Assembly (NCBI RefSeq): GCF_000003815.2
Contig: NC_049991.1
Location: 11,690,917-11,754,916 of the forward strand
Origin: Branchiostoma floridae
Lineage: Eukaryota > Chordata > Leptocardii > Amphioxiformes > Branchiostomatidae
Direction of reading: 5' to 3'
Length of the DNA: 64,000 nucleotides
The notes beneath the pieces were generated by a model. The model had not been told where the DNA came from. It searched no databases and saw only the letters and a program-made list of their open reading frames with translations. Below, piece by piece: positions 27,301 through 38,259 of the stretch (the first letter of the stretch is position 1; each line of letters starts with the position of its first letter). A program made the position numbers and the translations under genes.

Positions 27301-29498
27301 ATAACATTCAAGTGTTTTACTGGTAGCAACGATAGAGTTAGTATTGTTGCATCAGAAGATTATATATACATGAATTAGAAGATTTAACTGTTATGTCAAA
27401 GGTGTCAGGATTTTAGTTGCAAAATGCAAAATTCATGCGAAAAATAGTTGACTAATGTAGGTATGAATGATGTAGAAATAAAGTTCCATACAGAATCACA
27501 GTGAAAACAACAATAGGGATAGCTCACGTACCAGGTTCCTCCTCCTCTTCTGCATCAGGCTCATCTGTGTCCCCTCCCAGGATGTTCATCAGCTTCTTGT
27601 GTTTGGCTCGCAGCTTCTTCAACTGTTTCAGCTGTAATAAACAAACATATATAAACTCATTAATACCTGGATAGCTTCCTGTTGGGTTGTCAATATTTCC
27701 TTTCAGATGTTCTACAAAGAGACATTTCTGTAAGGATTCTGCAGTCTTTAGACTATACTTTCATCACTACATGTAGATTGTCATTTAATGGCACCACTGC
27801 ATTTTATGTTGCTAAGGGTCACAATTCTACCGTGACTATCCTTTCAGGAAAATGATACAGCAGATAGGACACAATAGCCTGAACACCCATCTCTTTGTGT
27901 GACTCACCTTGTTTTCCTTCTGTCTCTTGATGCTGTCCACCCTCCTTTGTACATCCCTGTTGTTGAGCCCAAAGGAAGCAGGCAGACCTGAGATGGCGCG
28001 GTCCATCCGAGTCACTTCTTGTTTTACTGACCTACATCATACAGGAACAACTTTATTCAAACTGTTGGTAGATAAAATGTGCTAGATACCAGTTTGTAGC
28101 AAATTATACAAGATCTTTCTTCCAAATACATTTTATTTCAAATTGTACTGTATTGTTGGTGTGAAGAAATAAGCTGAGTTAAGATACTGTACCAATGGGT
28201 TCTTACACTATTTTTTAATGAAAGTTTATGTTGAAGGTCCCACCTGATGTCATCTAAGACATTCTTGAGTTCTCTCTCTGCTGAGGCCTTCCTTTTCTCC
28301 TCCATCTCTGCCTGCACAGCCATGTCCACCTGGCACAACAGAAGGTCATGGTAACTGGTTTTAGCACACTATTGCAAATGTTTGCAACTCTTGTTTGTAT
28401 TTTCATGTCTTTCACAGACTTCTCTACCGCTTGTATGTTTACTGTGTCCAGAATTGTTTCAACCCTTGTACTGTGAAATCTAATCAATTAGCAGTATCAT
28501 GAGGCAAATTTGGATGTTATCTAATACATACAATTTACAAATGTACATTCTGTACCCTCTAGGTGTTAGAATGGACAGTCAATACATCACTACAACACAG
28601 AGGAAGCCAGCCCAGAAGTAAGCATGTGTGTCCCTACCTGATACATGATGCCATGTTCCAGGGTCTCCTGGTTGTACACATCCACCCCCAGTCCCTGCAG
28701 CTCCGAGGCCTGGTCCTGAGGAGCCACTGCCTGGATCTGAGTAGTGTCGATACTAAACATGGACGGTCCTGACGTCTTCCCTGTGGTTATACCCTGACTG
28801 AGGGCTTCAGCCAGCTCTAATGCCGCTTTGCCATCTTCATCCAAAGCTTCATCACTCTTTACTGTTTCCAAAGTGACGTTACTTGCGCCATCCATAGGTT
28901 CTAACTTTGGTGTTGTTTGCAGTGGAGTTTGATCAGCCATAGACAATGGCCCAGCCCCATACATGGATGTGTCTGTAAGAGCAGCAGTGATACTGGGGAA
29001 GTCTGAGGACATCGTGGAAGACATGGGCTGTTCCAGTGGTGGCAGGTTATTACCCAGATGCACATCTCCCTGTCCTAACATAGGAAGTTGTGGGAGGTGA
29101 AAGCTGTTCAGTGTCCCAAAGTTATCCACAGCATTTCCATTACCTAGTCCCTGATGTCCACCACTCTGACCTGGTATGTGGAGTTGTGGGTTATGAAAAC
29201 CGCTCATTGAGCCAAGGCCATCCACGGCATTGCTGAAACCCAGTCCCAGATCACCCTGTCCAGACATTTGAAGCAGTGTGTCCTGAAAATTGCTCAAAGA
29301 ACCAACCCCATCCATAACATTGCTGTTACCCAGTCCCAGATCACCTAGATCAGACATTTGAAACGGTGTGTCCTGAAAACTGCTCAACGAACCGAGGCCA
29401 TCTGAGATATTGTCGTCAGCCGTCATGTTGAGTTGGCCTTGCTGTTCCACTCCTTCTGTCTTGAAGACTGGAAGGATGTCTTCTAGCGTTGCCTCCAT
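18358..29498 (-). CDS. ERCC6: CSB/ERCC6-type SNF2 translocase, transcription-coupled repair
   Basis: Nuclear Swi2/Snf2 ATPase that remodels chromatin and recruits repair factors to stalled RNA polymerase II. Coding exons, 5' to 3': 29498-28638, 28329-28244, 28031-27908, 27631-27532, 27234-26593, 26174-26000, 25604-25470, 25008-24850, 24606-24471, 24232-24045, 23595-23436, 23139-23023, 22585-22490, 22042-21824, 21433-21323, 21045-20202, 20002-19874, 19358-19151, 18844-18358. They total 4977 bp, 1658 residues; human CSB has 1493. Landmarks: [11 protein letters not shown], then [10 protein letters not shown] and FEKYLAEQ in the N-terminal half; Walker [10 protein letters not shown] (about 730-738); DEGH box (about 845-848); [15 protein letters not shown]; helicase C motif [11 protein letters not shown] (about 1143-1153); C-terminal winged-helix region ending WALKPDFR. 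The initiator is the first ATG after an acceptor at 29516, in good order with conserved N-terminal residues. The extra length lies in the N-terminus (see the repeat at 28950-29410) and the linker. Confidence 0.96.
18893..19038 (-). mobile_element. MITE-like palindromic element in last CSB intron
   Basis: About 146 bp with inverted ends (CTGTAAATGC at the left, GCATTTACAG at the right) and internal mirrored blocks AAACCACCGC / GCGGTGGTTT and GTTCGC. It sits between the last two coding exons of CSB and does not touch splice sites. Confidence 0.75.
19306..19507 (-). repeat. 101-bp tandem duplication spanning a CSB splice acceptor
   Basis: The segment starting GTCTGGGTTAGAGGACATCA at 19306 occurs again at 19407 with very few differences. 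Each unit holds 53 bases of CSB exon 18, the acceptor and part of the intron. There are therefore two equivalent acceptors on the minus strand, exon starting at 19358 (used in the model) or at 19459. From 19459 the frame meets TAA inside the duplicated intron part, so only the inner acceptor keeps the protein intact. Confidence 0.92.
22830..22990 (-). mobile_element. tRNA-related SINE copy in CSB intron
   Basis: Read on the minus strand it has a tRNA-like head (TGGCTAAGTGG as A-box-like, GGGCTCAATTC as B-box-like) followed by a body with GGTGTGAAAATGGTTACCTAAC. The same tail phrase, in a less decayed form, is seen in the SINE-like segments of the GGH introns (near 35060, 41545 and 53205). Confidence 0.55.
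26401..26570 (-). mobile_element. MITE-like element with imperfect inverted ends in CSB intron
   Basis: The left end AGTAGTAGAAGCTGCTTAAT and the reverse complement of the right end (AGTAGAAGCCAGTTAATAG) match imperfectly, and both are followed inward by a GCACGG motif. It ends about 20 bp from a CSB splice donor. Confidence 0.5.
29046..29402 (-). repeat. four-unit ~30-residue protein repeat in CSB N-terminus
   Basis: Residues 33-62, 63-92, 93-124 and 125-151 of the CSB model are consecutive copies of a unit with the pattern DGhGSLSxFQ...M...[11 protein letters not shown] (h hydrophobic). Units one and two are both 30 residues and nearly identical; three and four are more diverged. The repeat is rich in Gly, Leu, Asn and Ser and lacks a catalytic look. 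I know of no counterpart in human CSB, whose N-terminus is about 160 residues shorter before the conserved QGLGVxVY motif. Confidence 0.85.
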
Positions 29499-29515
29499 TG
29501 TGATCTGGCTATGTC

Positions 29516-30657
29516 CTATGACAAGTAAACAGAAGATCAGAACACATATAAACATTTCAAGGCCATAGCATAACTTATGTGGTTAGGGACTGAGAGATAT
29601 TTTACAGGTTGTGTGAGCACTTATTATCTGATCTCAATTATAATGATAACCTGTCCCCATAACATTTGTATATAACCCTAACGGTTACCTCACCAAATAC
29701 TGAGGTTGGACTTATTTTTATTTTTATTTAGACAACATAATTCCTTGTATGTGAGTAGTACTGCCTTCCTCCTTTCATATCTATGAGTACAGAAGTTGCT
29801 GTGATGGTCAAATTTCGAGAAAAAAACTCCTGATCCGATGGACGATGTTGATTTTAACAACAGATGAATAAACAACAACATAGTTTTTTTGCCCAGGCCA
29901 GAGTCACTTGATTGTGCACAGTTATATCTAACGTTTACTTCCAAATAAGTCTAGCAAGCGATAGATTCGTGCAACAATTTCTATCTATAAGATAGCAGAG
30001 GTAAACCTGTGTTTGCAGAACGGTGTTAATGGCAGTGACTGTCCCAGGACGGGACACATAGCCGGTATGTTACACAAGATGATTGCTTATGATTACGCAA
30101 GAATTTCCGACCGTGCATCATTGTTTACAGCATCTTGTTAGGAATCTACAAGACCCAGTGCCTTTCTGTTCATTCCTGATGACACCAAGACTTATTAGTA
30201 ACATATAGGAAAGGTTTTACCCACCCAAACGACAGGAAAATGCTAGGAATCTTCAGCGATATATAGCAGCAGTCCCTTTCTACTGCCGTCTGTCCACCAT
30301 TTTGCCCCATTCACTTCACATAGGTGGCCATGCTAGAATATATGCTGCCTCCACAATTGCATGCATACTCGCTTACAAACAAAACGTTAGTTTCAGAAAC
30401 AATCAAGCTAGAATTATAAAGAAAAATATTTAAGTGATAGAGACAATGTTTTCTTGAAGTGTTATTAATCGAGTCCGTCTAGAAAAGATAGTTCAAGCAG
30501 GCACAAGAAATAATGTCCAATTTCGTTATGCAATGGGCAGCCTAATGATAGGTCATGACAGGTCACACAGGTCAATGTGACAGCTGGTCACATGGTCACA
30601 CGATCGGAGAAAAACATAGTCTTGTTTATAGTGTCTTTCCATCTGTACTAAACTAGT
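29516..30657. promoter_or_regulatory. divergent 5' region between CSB and GGH copy 1
   Basis: CSB runs left from the ATG at 29498 and GGH copy 1 runs right from 30658. An acceptor just upstream of the CSB start implies at least one noncoding CSB exon. A donor-like GTGGGTAAAA on the minus strand at about 30215-30225 would place it near 30225-30310. Sequence from 30498 on is repeated upstream of GGH copy 2 (from 38099), so only the last 160 bp before the GGH start were carried by the duplication. No TATA box stands out. Confidence 0.5.
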
Positions 30658-33600
30658 ATGATGGCGAATCTTGCCGTGTTGAGCTTTGTGATCGTCGCTG
30701 TTGGTACAGCACAAGGCTTGTCAGTTCGGGACTTCCCTGAAGTGAATGACAGGCCGATCATCGGTGAGTAAACATGGCCATAATTACTTCATTCAGGCCA
30801 TCAAGAATTATATGATATTTTTGCACGGTCATTGTGCCAATTAGTGGTGACATTTGACAACAGGAACTCCCAAACAGATTAAGTTTGACGGGAAAAATGA
30901 AAAGCTGGGAACAACTCTACCTCACATGCAATGCTCTCTTTTCTCACCTTCCTTTGATCTTCCTATGACAGGTGTAATTGCACAGGCTTCAGAGGGAGCC
31001 AGAGCAACGTTCGGGAAAACCTACATCCCTGCCTCCTATGTCAAGTACCTGGAAAGCGCAGGTGCACGTGTGGTGCCAATCAGGTTAGAATTTTTTTGTC
31101 AAAATTGTAGGGCAGTTAACCTTAATTAATTAATTCCACCAAAATCGTATACTAAATGTATTGCAGCATTGTCATATTTGTGACAGGGTTGTTGATGTTC
31201 ATTGTGTGCAAATGTTGACTTAACTGTACTGTTGCCTTATTGTAAATCATCTAATTGTTGTTACTCATTTATGTTTTAGTTATCATTTGTGTCCCATTTC
31301 AATTATTTCAATCGAATTGTGTTCATTAGTTGTTAGGAGGAGGGCTCCGATAAGCCTTTTTGGCCTCTCCCTCGCTCCCGCGCATTTTTTTATGTATCAT
31401 TTATCTTTACTTTATATATTTCCTTTTTTAATGTGCAAATAAAAATCAAACTGAGTACTCCTTCATAGACATATTCAATATGTTGGCACCATTTTCTGTC
31501 CCCAGGGTTAACTTGACTACAGCTGAATACACCAAGCTCTTCAACTCCTTAAATGGGTATGTAAGTTGTGAAAGTGTGTAGTTTATAATAATAATAATAA
31601 TCACCAGGTGTATTTTGCCAGCCAGTAGGTGCCCATTATGAGTAATGAGGCTGATTAACGTGGTCGAGGCACCTCCTCGAGCACGGGACCCCCGTTTTAC
31701 GTCCCTCCCGGAAGACGATTTCGTGGAAAGCTTCGTGAGGCTACAGCAATCCGGACGTCCTTGGTTGGTCTCCCATCCAAGCACTGTCCGGACCGTCGCG
31801 TTGCTTAACTTCCGAGATCGAGGGATCGGGTGTACCAACGCGCCACGCGGCCGTAGCTACATAAAGCAGTATCACATAGATACTGGGAGCCTTGGAAACA
31901 TTACGATTTTGCCTTCCTAATTCTGCTTGGATATCAGGGTATCCCACTATAGCAGGTGTGTTTTATCAATGAGCTTTTATCTTGCTTGTATGGAGGACAT
32001 TATATAATGTCCTTGGTTGTAAATCTATTGACAGCAAGCAGTGACACAGCATTTCTTCCTGTTGTTCAGGGTCCTGTACCCAGGGGGCGGTGTTGACATG
32101 TTCACTTCTGGCTATGCTAAGTCAGCCAAGATATTTTATGATCTTGCTCTCAATGTAAGTTTCACCTTGGTTTCATCAAGGAGGTTAAGATAAGTTTTAA
32201 AAATAAGTTTTAACTCGTTTTAACCTTCTTAGTTTCTTTCATACAGCCCAAATGTAACTGTGTAAAACTAATGAGGCTTCAATGGAGCCTTCTTGGCACA
32301 AAGTTTACATCTAAAGTACCAATGTACCAGTATAGTGCTCCTTTGATTAACAGGTGTTGTGACTGCAATATTCATTATATTCCCATTTACCAATCCCCAA
32401 GGACATAAGTTTTTGCACAAGCTTTAATCATTTTCCTTTGCTTGCTATTTTAGTGGGCAGACATGGGGTTTTCAAGAATCACTGACATATTTGAACCCCT
32501 CAGGCTTTTGATGAAGGGGACTACTTCCCTGTGTGGGGGACCTGTATGGGGTTTGAGCAGCTGACAGCCCTGACCAGTAACAGGAATGTGCTGACCACTT
32601 GCAAAGGAACAGGAAACAAATCTTACAAACTGAACTTTTCAAAAGGTAAGGTTCCAGAGTGGCCAGGATTGGGTAACAGTATATGGATGAGTGAAAGCTT
32701 TGACTCTCGAGCTAGGAAATGCATATTGGATAGGAGCAGTTTTCTTCAGGTGTGTACTTTGTATGAATGCCACCAATAATTAATTTTTCACAGCTTACAA
32801 TAAGATAATGATAAAAGGTACAAAATTAGATCCTATAAAATTAATGCATTTTTTTATTTACAGATTAGTACATGTAGCAGTAGTAATAGTACGTACCACA
32901 GAGATACTGACATCATTTCTTCCCCATAGATTACAAGTCCAGTAGGATGTTTGGCAAGGTTCCTGTGGACATCCTGACAGACATGGCAACTTTACCTCTC
33001 ACACCAAACTTCCACGAGTACTGCCTCACACCTCAGGTAACATGAGTACTGCCTCACACCTCAGGTAACATGAGTACTGCCTCACACCTCAGGTAACATG
33101 AGTACTGCCTCACACCTCAGGTAACATGAGCACTGTCTCTGACACCTCAGGTAACATGAGTACTGCCTCACACCTCAGGTAACATGAGTACTGCCTCACA
33201 TTTCAAGTAACATGAGTACTACCTCACACCTCAGGTAACATGAGTACTGCCTCATACCTCAGGTAATATGAGTACTGCCTCACACTTTAGGTAATGAGAT
33301 AGTGGAAAGTTAATAGAACACCATATTAAATGTGACAAGAATACTTACAGGTAGCAAGGTAAACTAGACAATCCTAGATTTGTGATGACTGCTTAGAGGA
33401 CTAATGTTACAGTACCAAATAATTTATTTTGTTCAAATGTCTTCATTTGATTTTTTGTTAGGCCATGTTGATTTGATTATATGGATGACATCCACGCTCG
33501 CACCAATTTTCGGCCATTTCCACACAAAAAAAAAGTTTTGGACCACACAGTACATTGTGCAAAGCAGCTGTAAAATGAGCACAAATATTCCGTAGATTGA

Positions 33601-36600
33601 AAAAAAAGTATCAGAAAATCGATAACTGATGCCATAGAATGCCAAAATAAATCTCTAAAGTCAAAGAATAGGATGTGAAAGGACAGAAGGAAAAAAAAAG
33701 TGTTTTTGGTAGGGGTTTGTACATGTACCAGTAAATTCAGGATAGGTCCCGTTCAGGTCCAGAGGATCATTTCCAGGTGGACGTGAACCTGGACCTGATT
33801 GTCTGTGGAAACTTGAGAACTGATAATACTCAAAACAATGGTAATTGGTCAATTTTGCTACAAAGGAATCTCTTTGGTGGATCATTGGACTACCACTGGT
33901 ATTTTAAAATCCCATCTTCATGTAATAAAGGCTAACTGTCTCTGTACCTTTGCTTGTAGAAACTTGGTACAAGTGACTATAACCTCTACTCACTTCGCTT
34001 TTGGTGTCTTCTTGGCCCGGTAAGACCTCAAACACCCGCCGACATAGTGTGTCCATTTTGCAATTGGCGAACCTCGTTCGTCTGATTTTTTTCAGGTCTG
34101 TTTATTTCAGATTGGTCCAAGAAGAAGAAAAAAATGTTTTGCACCCGTATGATGTACTGGTCGCAACATCTAACTGCTGGTATACCATACTATGTGTTTG
34201 TAGTCCTATGTTCAACCTTCCTGGCCACTTTGATTTCATACTGAAGCCAACTTTTTTTTTGGCCAAACTTTTTTTTATTCGCTCGCTCGCATCAATTTTG
34301 GAGTTCCCAGAGGATGTCATCCATCAACATGGCCTTATTCTTGAATTCATGACATTTGCTTCATTGTGTGGTTGTCAGTCATGAAGATTTTCATTTATTT
34401 CTTGAATATCTGCACATTCCAGAATTTTACAGATGATGCAAAGTTGAAGAGCTTTTACAAGATTCTGTCCACAAATACTGATGATGATGATATGGAGTTT
34501 GTGTCCAGCATGGAAGGTAAGTTCTAATAGGAACAACCCTAACTTACATGATAGTATTCATGCAGCTTGGGAATATGAATTGTGGTTTATGCATTAACAT
34601 TTTAACTGCATGACATCTACAATGTTTGGATTTAATGTTTCTATTGTTGTGTTTGAGTCGCCACACTTTATCATTGTGTGAAACTGCTCAAGAAAAGTAC
34701 TACAGTTATGATATTTCATATCAGATGAACTTATTCTGACACATAAATGTCAAGGCTGATGGTTAACCAGACATTAAACAAAATTTATACTTACTCGCAC
34801 GTCTCCTGCCATGGAAATATGTTTTCTGTCTCTTGTTGCAGCCATCAAATATCCTGTCTATGGAGTCCAGTGGCATCCTGAGAAGAACAACTTTGAATTT
34901 GGCTCTCTACTGAAGATCACACATTCAGATGCTGCAACCAGGGTGTCACAAGCCATGGCAAACTTCTTAGTCAGTGAAGGTGGGTTGTAAGGACCATTTG
35001 TCATGTGTGAATGACTGTCAGTTTTAAGCCCATTTGTGGTCTAAATGTTCATCGGACTCCTTGATGTTGAAAGGCCAAGTAGCTAGGCTAGCGGACGAGA
35101 GATCAGTTGGTCATGGGTTCAGCTCCTGGCATTCCTGGCTAGATGATGTGTCTTTGGGAAAGGCTTGATTTCCTCACTCTACCTTGTCAAAATGGTTACC
35201 TGACTTCAGTTTGGGATGTTAAACTTCGGTAGAAGAAGATAGGGTCTGCCTTACCATGCCGTATACACTAAGGCTATGGGACTATCTTAACCATTGATGA
35301 TATGTGGTTTACATATGTTTATACCAAGATCAACTTTAGAGGATCTGCAATTCCTTTGGTTGTCTATGATTGACTGAGAAGTTGCTTTAATAACATGTAC
35401 CATTTATCTTACTCAATACAGTATGGTTGCAATGCTCTGTGCTGCACTGCATGTTTGCTCTACTCTGTACAGCTCTGCATGACATCATCAGCTGACTTCC
35501 GACCATCCTTGACTTGAGGGTTTCGACCCCCATCAGTACTATCCCTGCATGACATGTGGAGCGGCAACAGTGGCCAATCCGTTACACAATGTCATCATGC
35601 TTGTTTTCCATGCATGTGCTTTCCCTTCTTCTCTGCCATACCCATTAGAACACTGCCTTAGCCACTTCTACAAGGTTCTTAACAACTACCTTTCTCTTCA
35701 GTTCTTTTGCTAATATACAAGTAGTCCCCAGTGCTCCCAGAGCCCTCCACACTGGCTCACAAAACATCCTAGTACTTTCATTTGGAGTCTTAGGTCATGG
35801 TATTTCTCTGCTTTCTTCTAATTTGCTTCCTTCTAGAGCATGGTGAGCTCTATTATCAATTAAGTGTGCTAAAGGAAAGAATAACCATTCCAATGTCCCT
35901 GCTTTACCGCATGATGCTGCAGCGAGGAAAAGCGCACACAAATTCCCCACCCCGGCAGAGGAAGTGGCCGCTCTAATCTACAACTATGCACCCGTCTACA
36001 CCGGGAATGTCACCATCAGTGACCAGACATACTTCATTGACTGAAGTAGGTACGCCATGCTGGCTGATGTGTGCGCAACTGTCACTTCTTTGTACATGTA
36101 CTAACAACTTCCTTATACCTCAAACCACACTTCTTTCGTTTTGTTTCACATAACCTGCACTTAGTTTTTGTACAGTAGGTACAATACAGGACAGGTAAGT
36201 TTAATCCACTCACACTGGGACAAACCCTTACCCTTTTTTAATTTTAATAAGTGAGGTTTGGCTCTCCTGATGGGACTTTGCATGCCATTTGAGGAGTCGA
36301 TTGAGGACATAATGTTAGGTGTTAAGTACCTTTGCAAAGGGCAGAAAATCAGCTAGGGATTCAAACCATGGAAATCATGCACACTTGATGCATTATCATA
36401 TACATATAGCTTGTTTTCAATTAGTACTCAAATATTGTAAGTTTTCAGGTGGAGCCAACTACACACCAGTACATGCACATTCAGATGCCTTAAGTATCAG
36501 GTAACTACCATGTAGACAAAGTTAAAAAATGTTCTAATGTGCTTATACAGTTTCAAGTAACAGACCTTGTACTAAGTTGTATCTTTATGTTGTTCTATGA

Positions 36601-36761
36601 GAGAAATGTCATTCAAATTGTGTTTTACTACAGCCAGAAGAAGTCAGCACAAGTTCACCAGCCCTGAAGAAGAGCGCTCAGCTCTGATCTACAACTACAC
36701 ACCTGTGTACACTGGGACAACAGCTGCGGCACACTTCGAGCAGTGCTACTTTTTTGATTAG
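30658..36761 (+). CDS. GGH: gamma-glutamyl hydrolase, tandem copy 1
   Basis: Lysosomal or secreted cysteine peptidase (class I glutamine-amidotransferase fold) that trims poly-gamma-glutamate from folates. Exons: 30658-30763, 30972-31083, 31506-31556, 32070-32154, 32504-32645, 32930-33036, 34423-34516, 34842-34979, then either 35923-36044 or 36634-36761. The products are 318 or 320 residues; human GGH is 318. Residues 1-20 form a signal peptide ([16 protein letters not shown] core). The nucleophile is Cys132 in [12 protein letters not shown] and the catalytic His244 is in [10 protein letters not shown], at the positions expected for the human precursor. [19 protein letters not shown] is the family signature. 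The start is the first of two adjacent ATGs. The intron after exon 6 opens with a minisatellite of splice donors. Intron 7 and others carry insertions absent from copies 2 and 3. Confidence 0.95.
31215..31450 (+). mobile_element. retroposon 3'-tail-like insertion in GGH1 intron 2
   Basis: Copies 2 and 3 lack this segment. It contains GGAGGAGGGCTCCGATAAGC, a pyrimidine-rich block and TGCAAATAAAAATC at its right end, a layout like the untranslated tail of a non-LTR retrotransposon. No coding part is left. Boundaries are approximate. Confidence 0.45.
31587..31861 (-). mobile_element. 5S-related SINE inserted in GGH1 intron 3
   Basis: Read on the minus strand, the 5' part matches the internal promoter region of 5S rRNA (CGATCTCGGAAGTTAAGCA, then CTTGGATGGGAGACC). 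A body with GAGGGACGTAAAACGGGGGT and a tail of ATT repeats follow. Copy 2 of GGH has the uninterrupted site (GTAGTTTATAAAGCAGTATC), which fixes the insertion. This is a 5S-derived SINE rather than a 5S gene, because the flanking 5S sequence is not conserved. Confidence 0.75.
33037..33297 (+). repeat. 28-bp minisatellite of exon end plus splice donor, GGH1
   Basis: About nine units of GTAACATGAGTACTGCCTCA followed by CACCTCAG start exactly at the exon 6 donor. Each unit is a copy of the last 21 exon bases and first 7 intron bases, so each carries a CAG|GTAACA donor. Reading past the first donor gives GTA ACA TGA, an immediate stop. Confidence 0.95.
33461..34334. mobile_element. 874-bp TIR DNA transposon, TTA target duplication, GGH1 intron 6
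   Basis: The element begins GGCCATGTTGATTTGATT and ends ATGGATGTT-like sequence whose complement reads GGCCATGTTGATGGATGACA, giving inverted termini; GGATGACATCC recurs inside both ends. TTA flanks both sides, and GGH copies 2 and 3 have the intact site (TTTTTTGTTATTCTT). It encodes no transposase. Its middle (about 33735-33840) resembles the hAT-type element at 43151-43577 (CAGGTCCAGAGGATCA, CTCAAAACAATGG), so it may be a nest of two elements. Confidence 0.85.
35060..35270 (+). mobile_element. old SINE-like segment in GGH1 intron 8
   Basis: Carries a tRNA-like phrase (TAGCTAGGCTAGCGGAC, then GGTCATGGGTTCAGCTCC) and a body with CTTTGGGAAAGGCTTGATTT and TGGTTACCTGACTTCAGT. Equivalent sequence lies in copies 2 (41545-41780) and 3 (53205-53440), so it was there before the gene was multiplied. 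It resembles ancient tRNA-derived SINE families with a conserved core. Confidence 0.55.
35923..36044 (+). CDS. GGH copy 1 alternative terminal exon 9a
   Basis: Encodes the C-terminus beginning [20 protein letters not shown] and ending ISDQTYFID, then TGA. It follows a canonical acceptor and joins exon 8 in frame. It is clearly homologous to exon 9b (36634-36761). A donor-like GTACGC stands a few bases past the stop, so it could also be a stop-containing cassette exon. No AATAAA lies between 9a and 9b; the nearest variant is AATAAG near 36246. Confidence 0.75.
36634..36761 (+). CDS. GGH copy 1 alternative terminal exon 9b
   Basis: Encodes the C-terminus with [19 protein letters not shown] and ending FEQCYFFD, then TAG. 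This form resembles the human GGH terminus (QQCYIFD) more closely than 9a does, so it is probably the ancestral exon. An AATAAA at 36765-36770 overlaps the stop region and another lies at 38082-38087. Confidence 0.8.
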
Positions 36762-38098
36762 GAAAATAAATGATCAAACAGGATCTAAATGCAGTTATAT
36801 ATTTTAAGGTGGTGGTACCATAATGACGATCAAGCAAAAAAAATCCAAAGCAAGTCACTCTATGAGGTTTTTAATCCTTCAATCCATATTTTTACTCAAG
36901 AAAGAAAAGTGTACTTTTAGTAAAGTCCTAAGATCACTACCTCCAATACTACAGCAAAACAGTATGTTTTAAGAATTACTTTGATAGCTTCATCAATGTC
37001 TTTTTATGTGCATGTAGCTTTCGGACTTCCATATTGTTTTAAATAAGGAAAGAGCAGGTTATGATCCAGCTATGACAGCAAGCAAGCAAGCAACTAGCAA
37101 GCTTTACAAACATGGACCAAATTCCTCTGTGTGCCTATTACTGTTTGAAATGAAATGAAACTGCTATAATCAAGGTTGAAAAAAAACCTACCTTGCTATG
37201 ATGATTTCCCTGAACTCCAGGCATCATCATCTCCACAAGATGTGAAAAATTGGAATTTAATACATTGAGAGGTAGAGAGAAAGTCTAAAAGTGTAGAAAA
37301 GATTTTTAAAAGACTCTGAGATAGTTACAAGGTGAATAATTATGGTAATTGTAATGTATTGTGCTCAGTACTGCTTTATCTTTTACAATGACATTACGTC
37401 AGTATGAATTTTGATTTTTGGGATAGGCACAAAATGAATGCAAATTATGGTCACATTTCAGTTGAACGATATCAGTTAACAAAGATTGTAAGACTTTTCA
37501 GAGCATACAAAATTACCAATGTACGTTCCAAGGTGTAAGCACATGTATACTTCTTTGAAGTTGTTGCATTACTTCACCTGTAGTATTGTTTTAGCTTGTC
37601 TGTGTGTATCTACACTATGTTTTGCCAGTGGGTGCTCACCTCAGAGGGGATGATGTCTATCAATATAAAGCTCATACTATTGGATACCATTTATTTTTTG
37701 TCAGATGAGAATGATTTTCATTGGAGTATTTTTGTAGTACATGTACATGACTATGATTGAAAACTTGCACATAAAAGTTCTGAAGATTGCTGAAAATTTT
37801 GAATGACAGCAACCTGAAGCCCGTATATGCTTTATATTAGTTGTATGATGTACATGTAACTAACTTGCATTATGTTAGCACTGCTATAAAAAGAATTTGA
37901 TCTATGCAAACTGGTTGTTTTTAAATGTTAACATGCAATGTTTATTGTGCCTGTAAGGACTGTCTGTATTTCAGATCACATTGCTGCTATGACTTTCAAA
38001 AATACAAATCTTGTGTATATTACTAGTCTTCTGTGGTGATTTTATATTTTTATTTTCTGATCTTGTGTTCCTAATTTCTGTAATAAAGATAGGTGAAT
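36762..38098 (+). other. 3' flank of GGH copy 1, with polyadenylation signal
   Basis: AT-rich sequence without genes. It ends with AATAAA at 38082-38087, ten bases before the start of the copy 2 duplication unit (38099). Parts of it are repeated after copy 2 and, split by an insert, after copy 3 (from 57033). Confidence 0.6.
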
Positions 38099-38259
38099 CA
38101 GGCACAAGAAATAATGTCCAATTTCGTTATGCAAATTGGGCAGCCCAATGATAGGTCATGACAGGTCACACAGGTCAATGCAGACAACTGGTCACATGGT
38201 CACACGATCGGAGAAAAACATAGTCTTGTTTAGTGTATTTCCATCTGTACTAAACTAGT

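Noticed and set aside
31700-31861. 5S rRNA gene
   Set aside because: Only the internal control region matches; the ends differ and it has a SINE body and ATT tail.
33037-33297. Regular short repeats suggestive of a CRISPR array
   Set aside because: The 28-bp units follow each other without spacers in a eukaryotic intron; it is a minisatellite.
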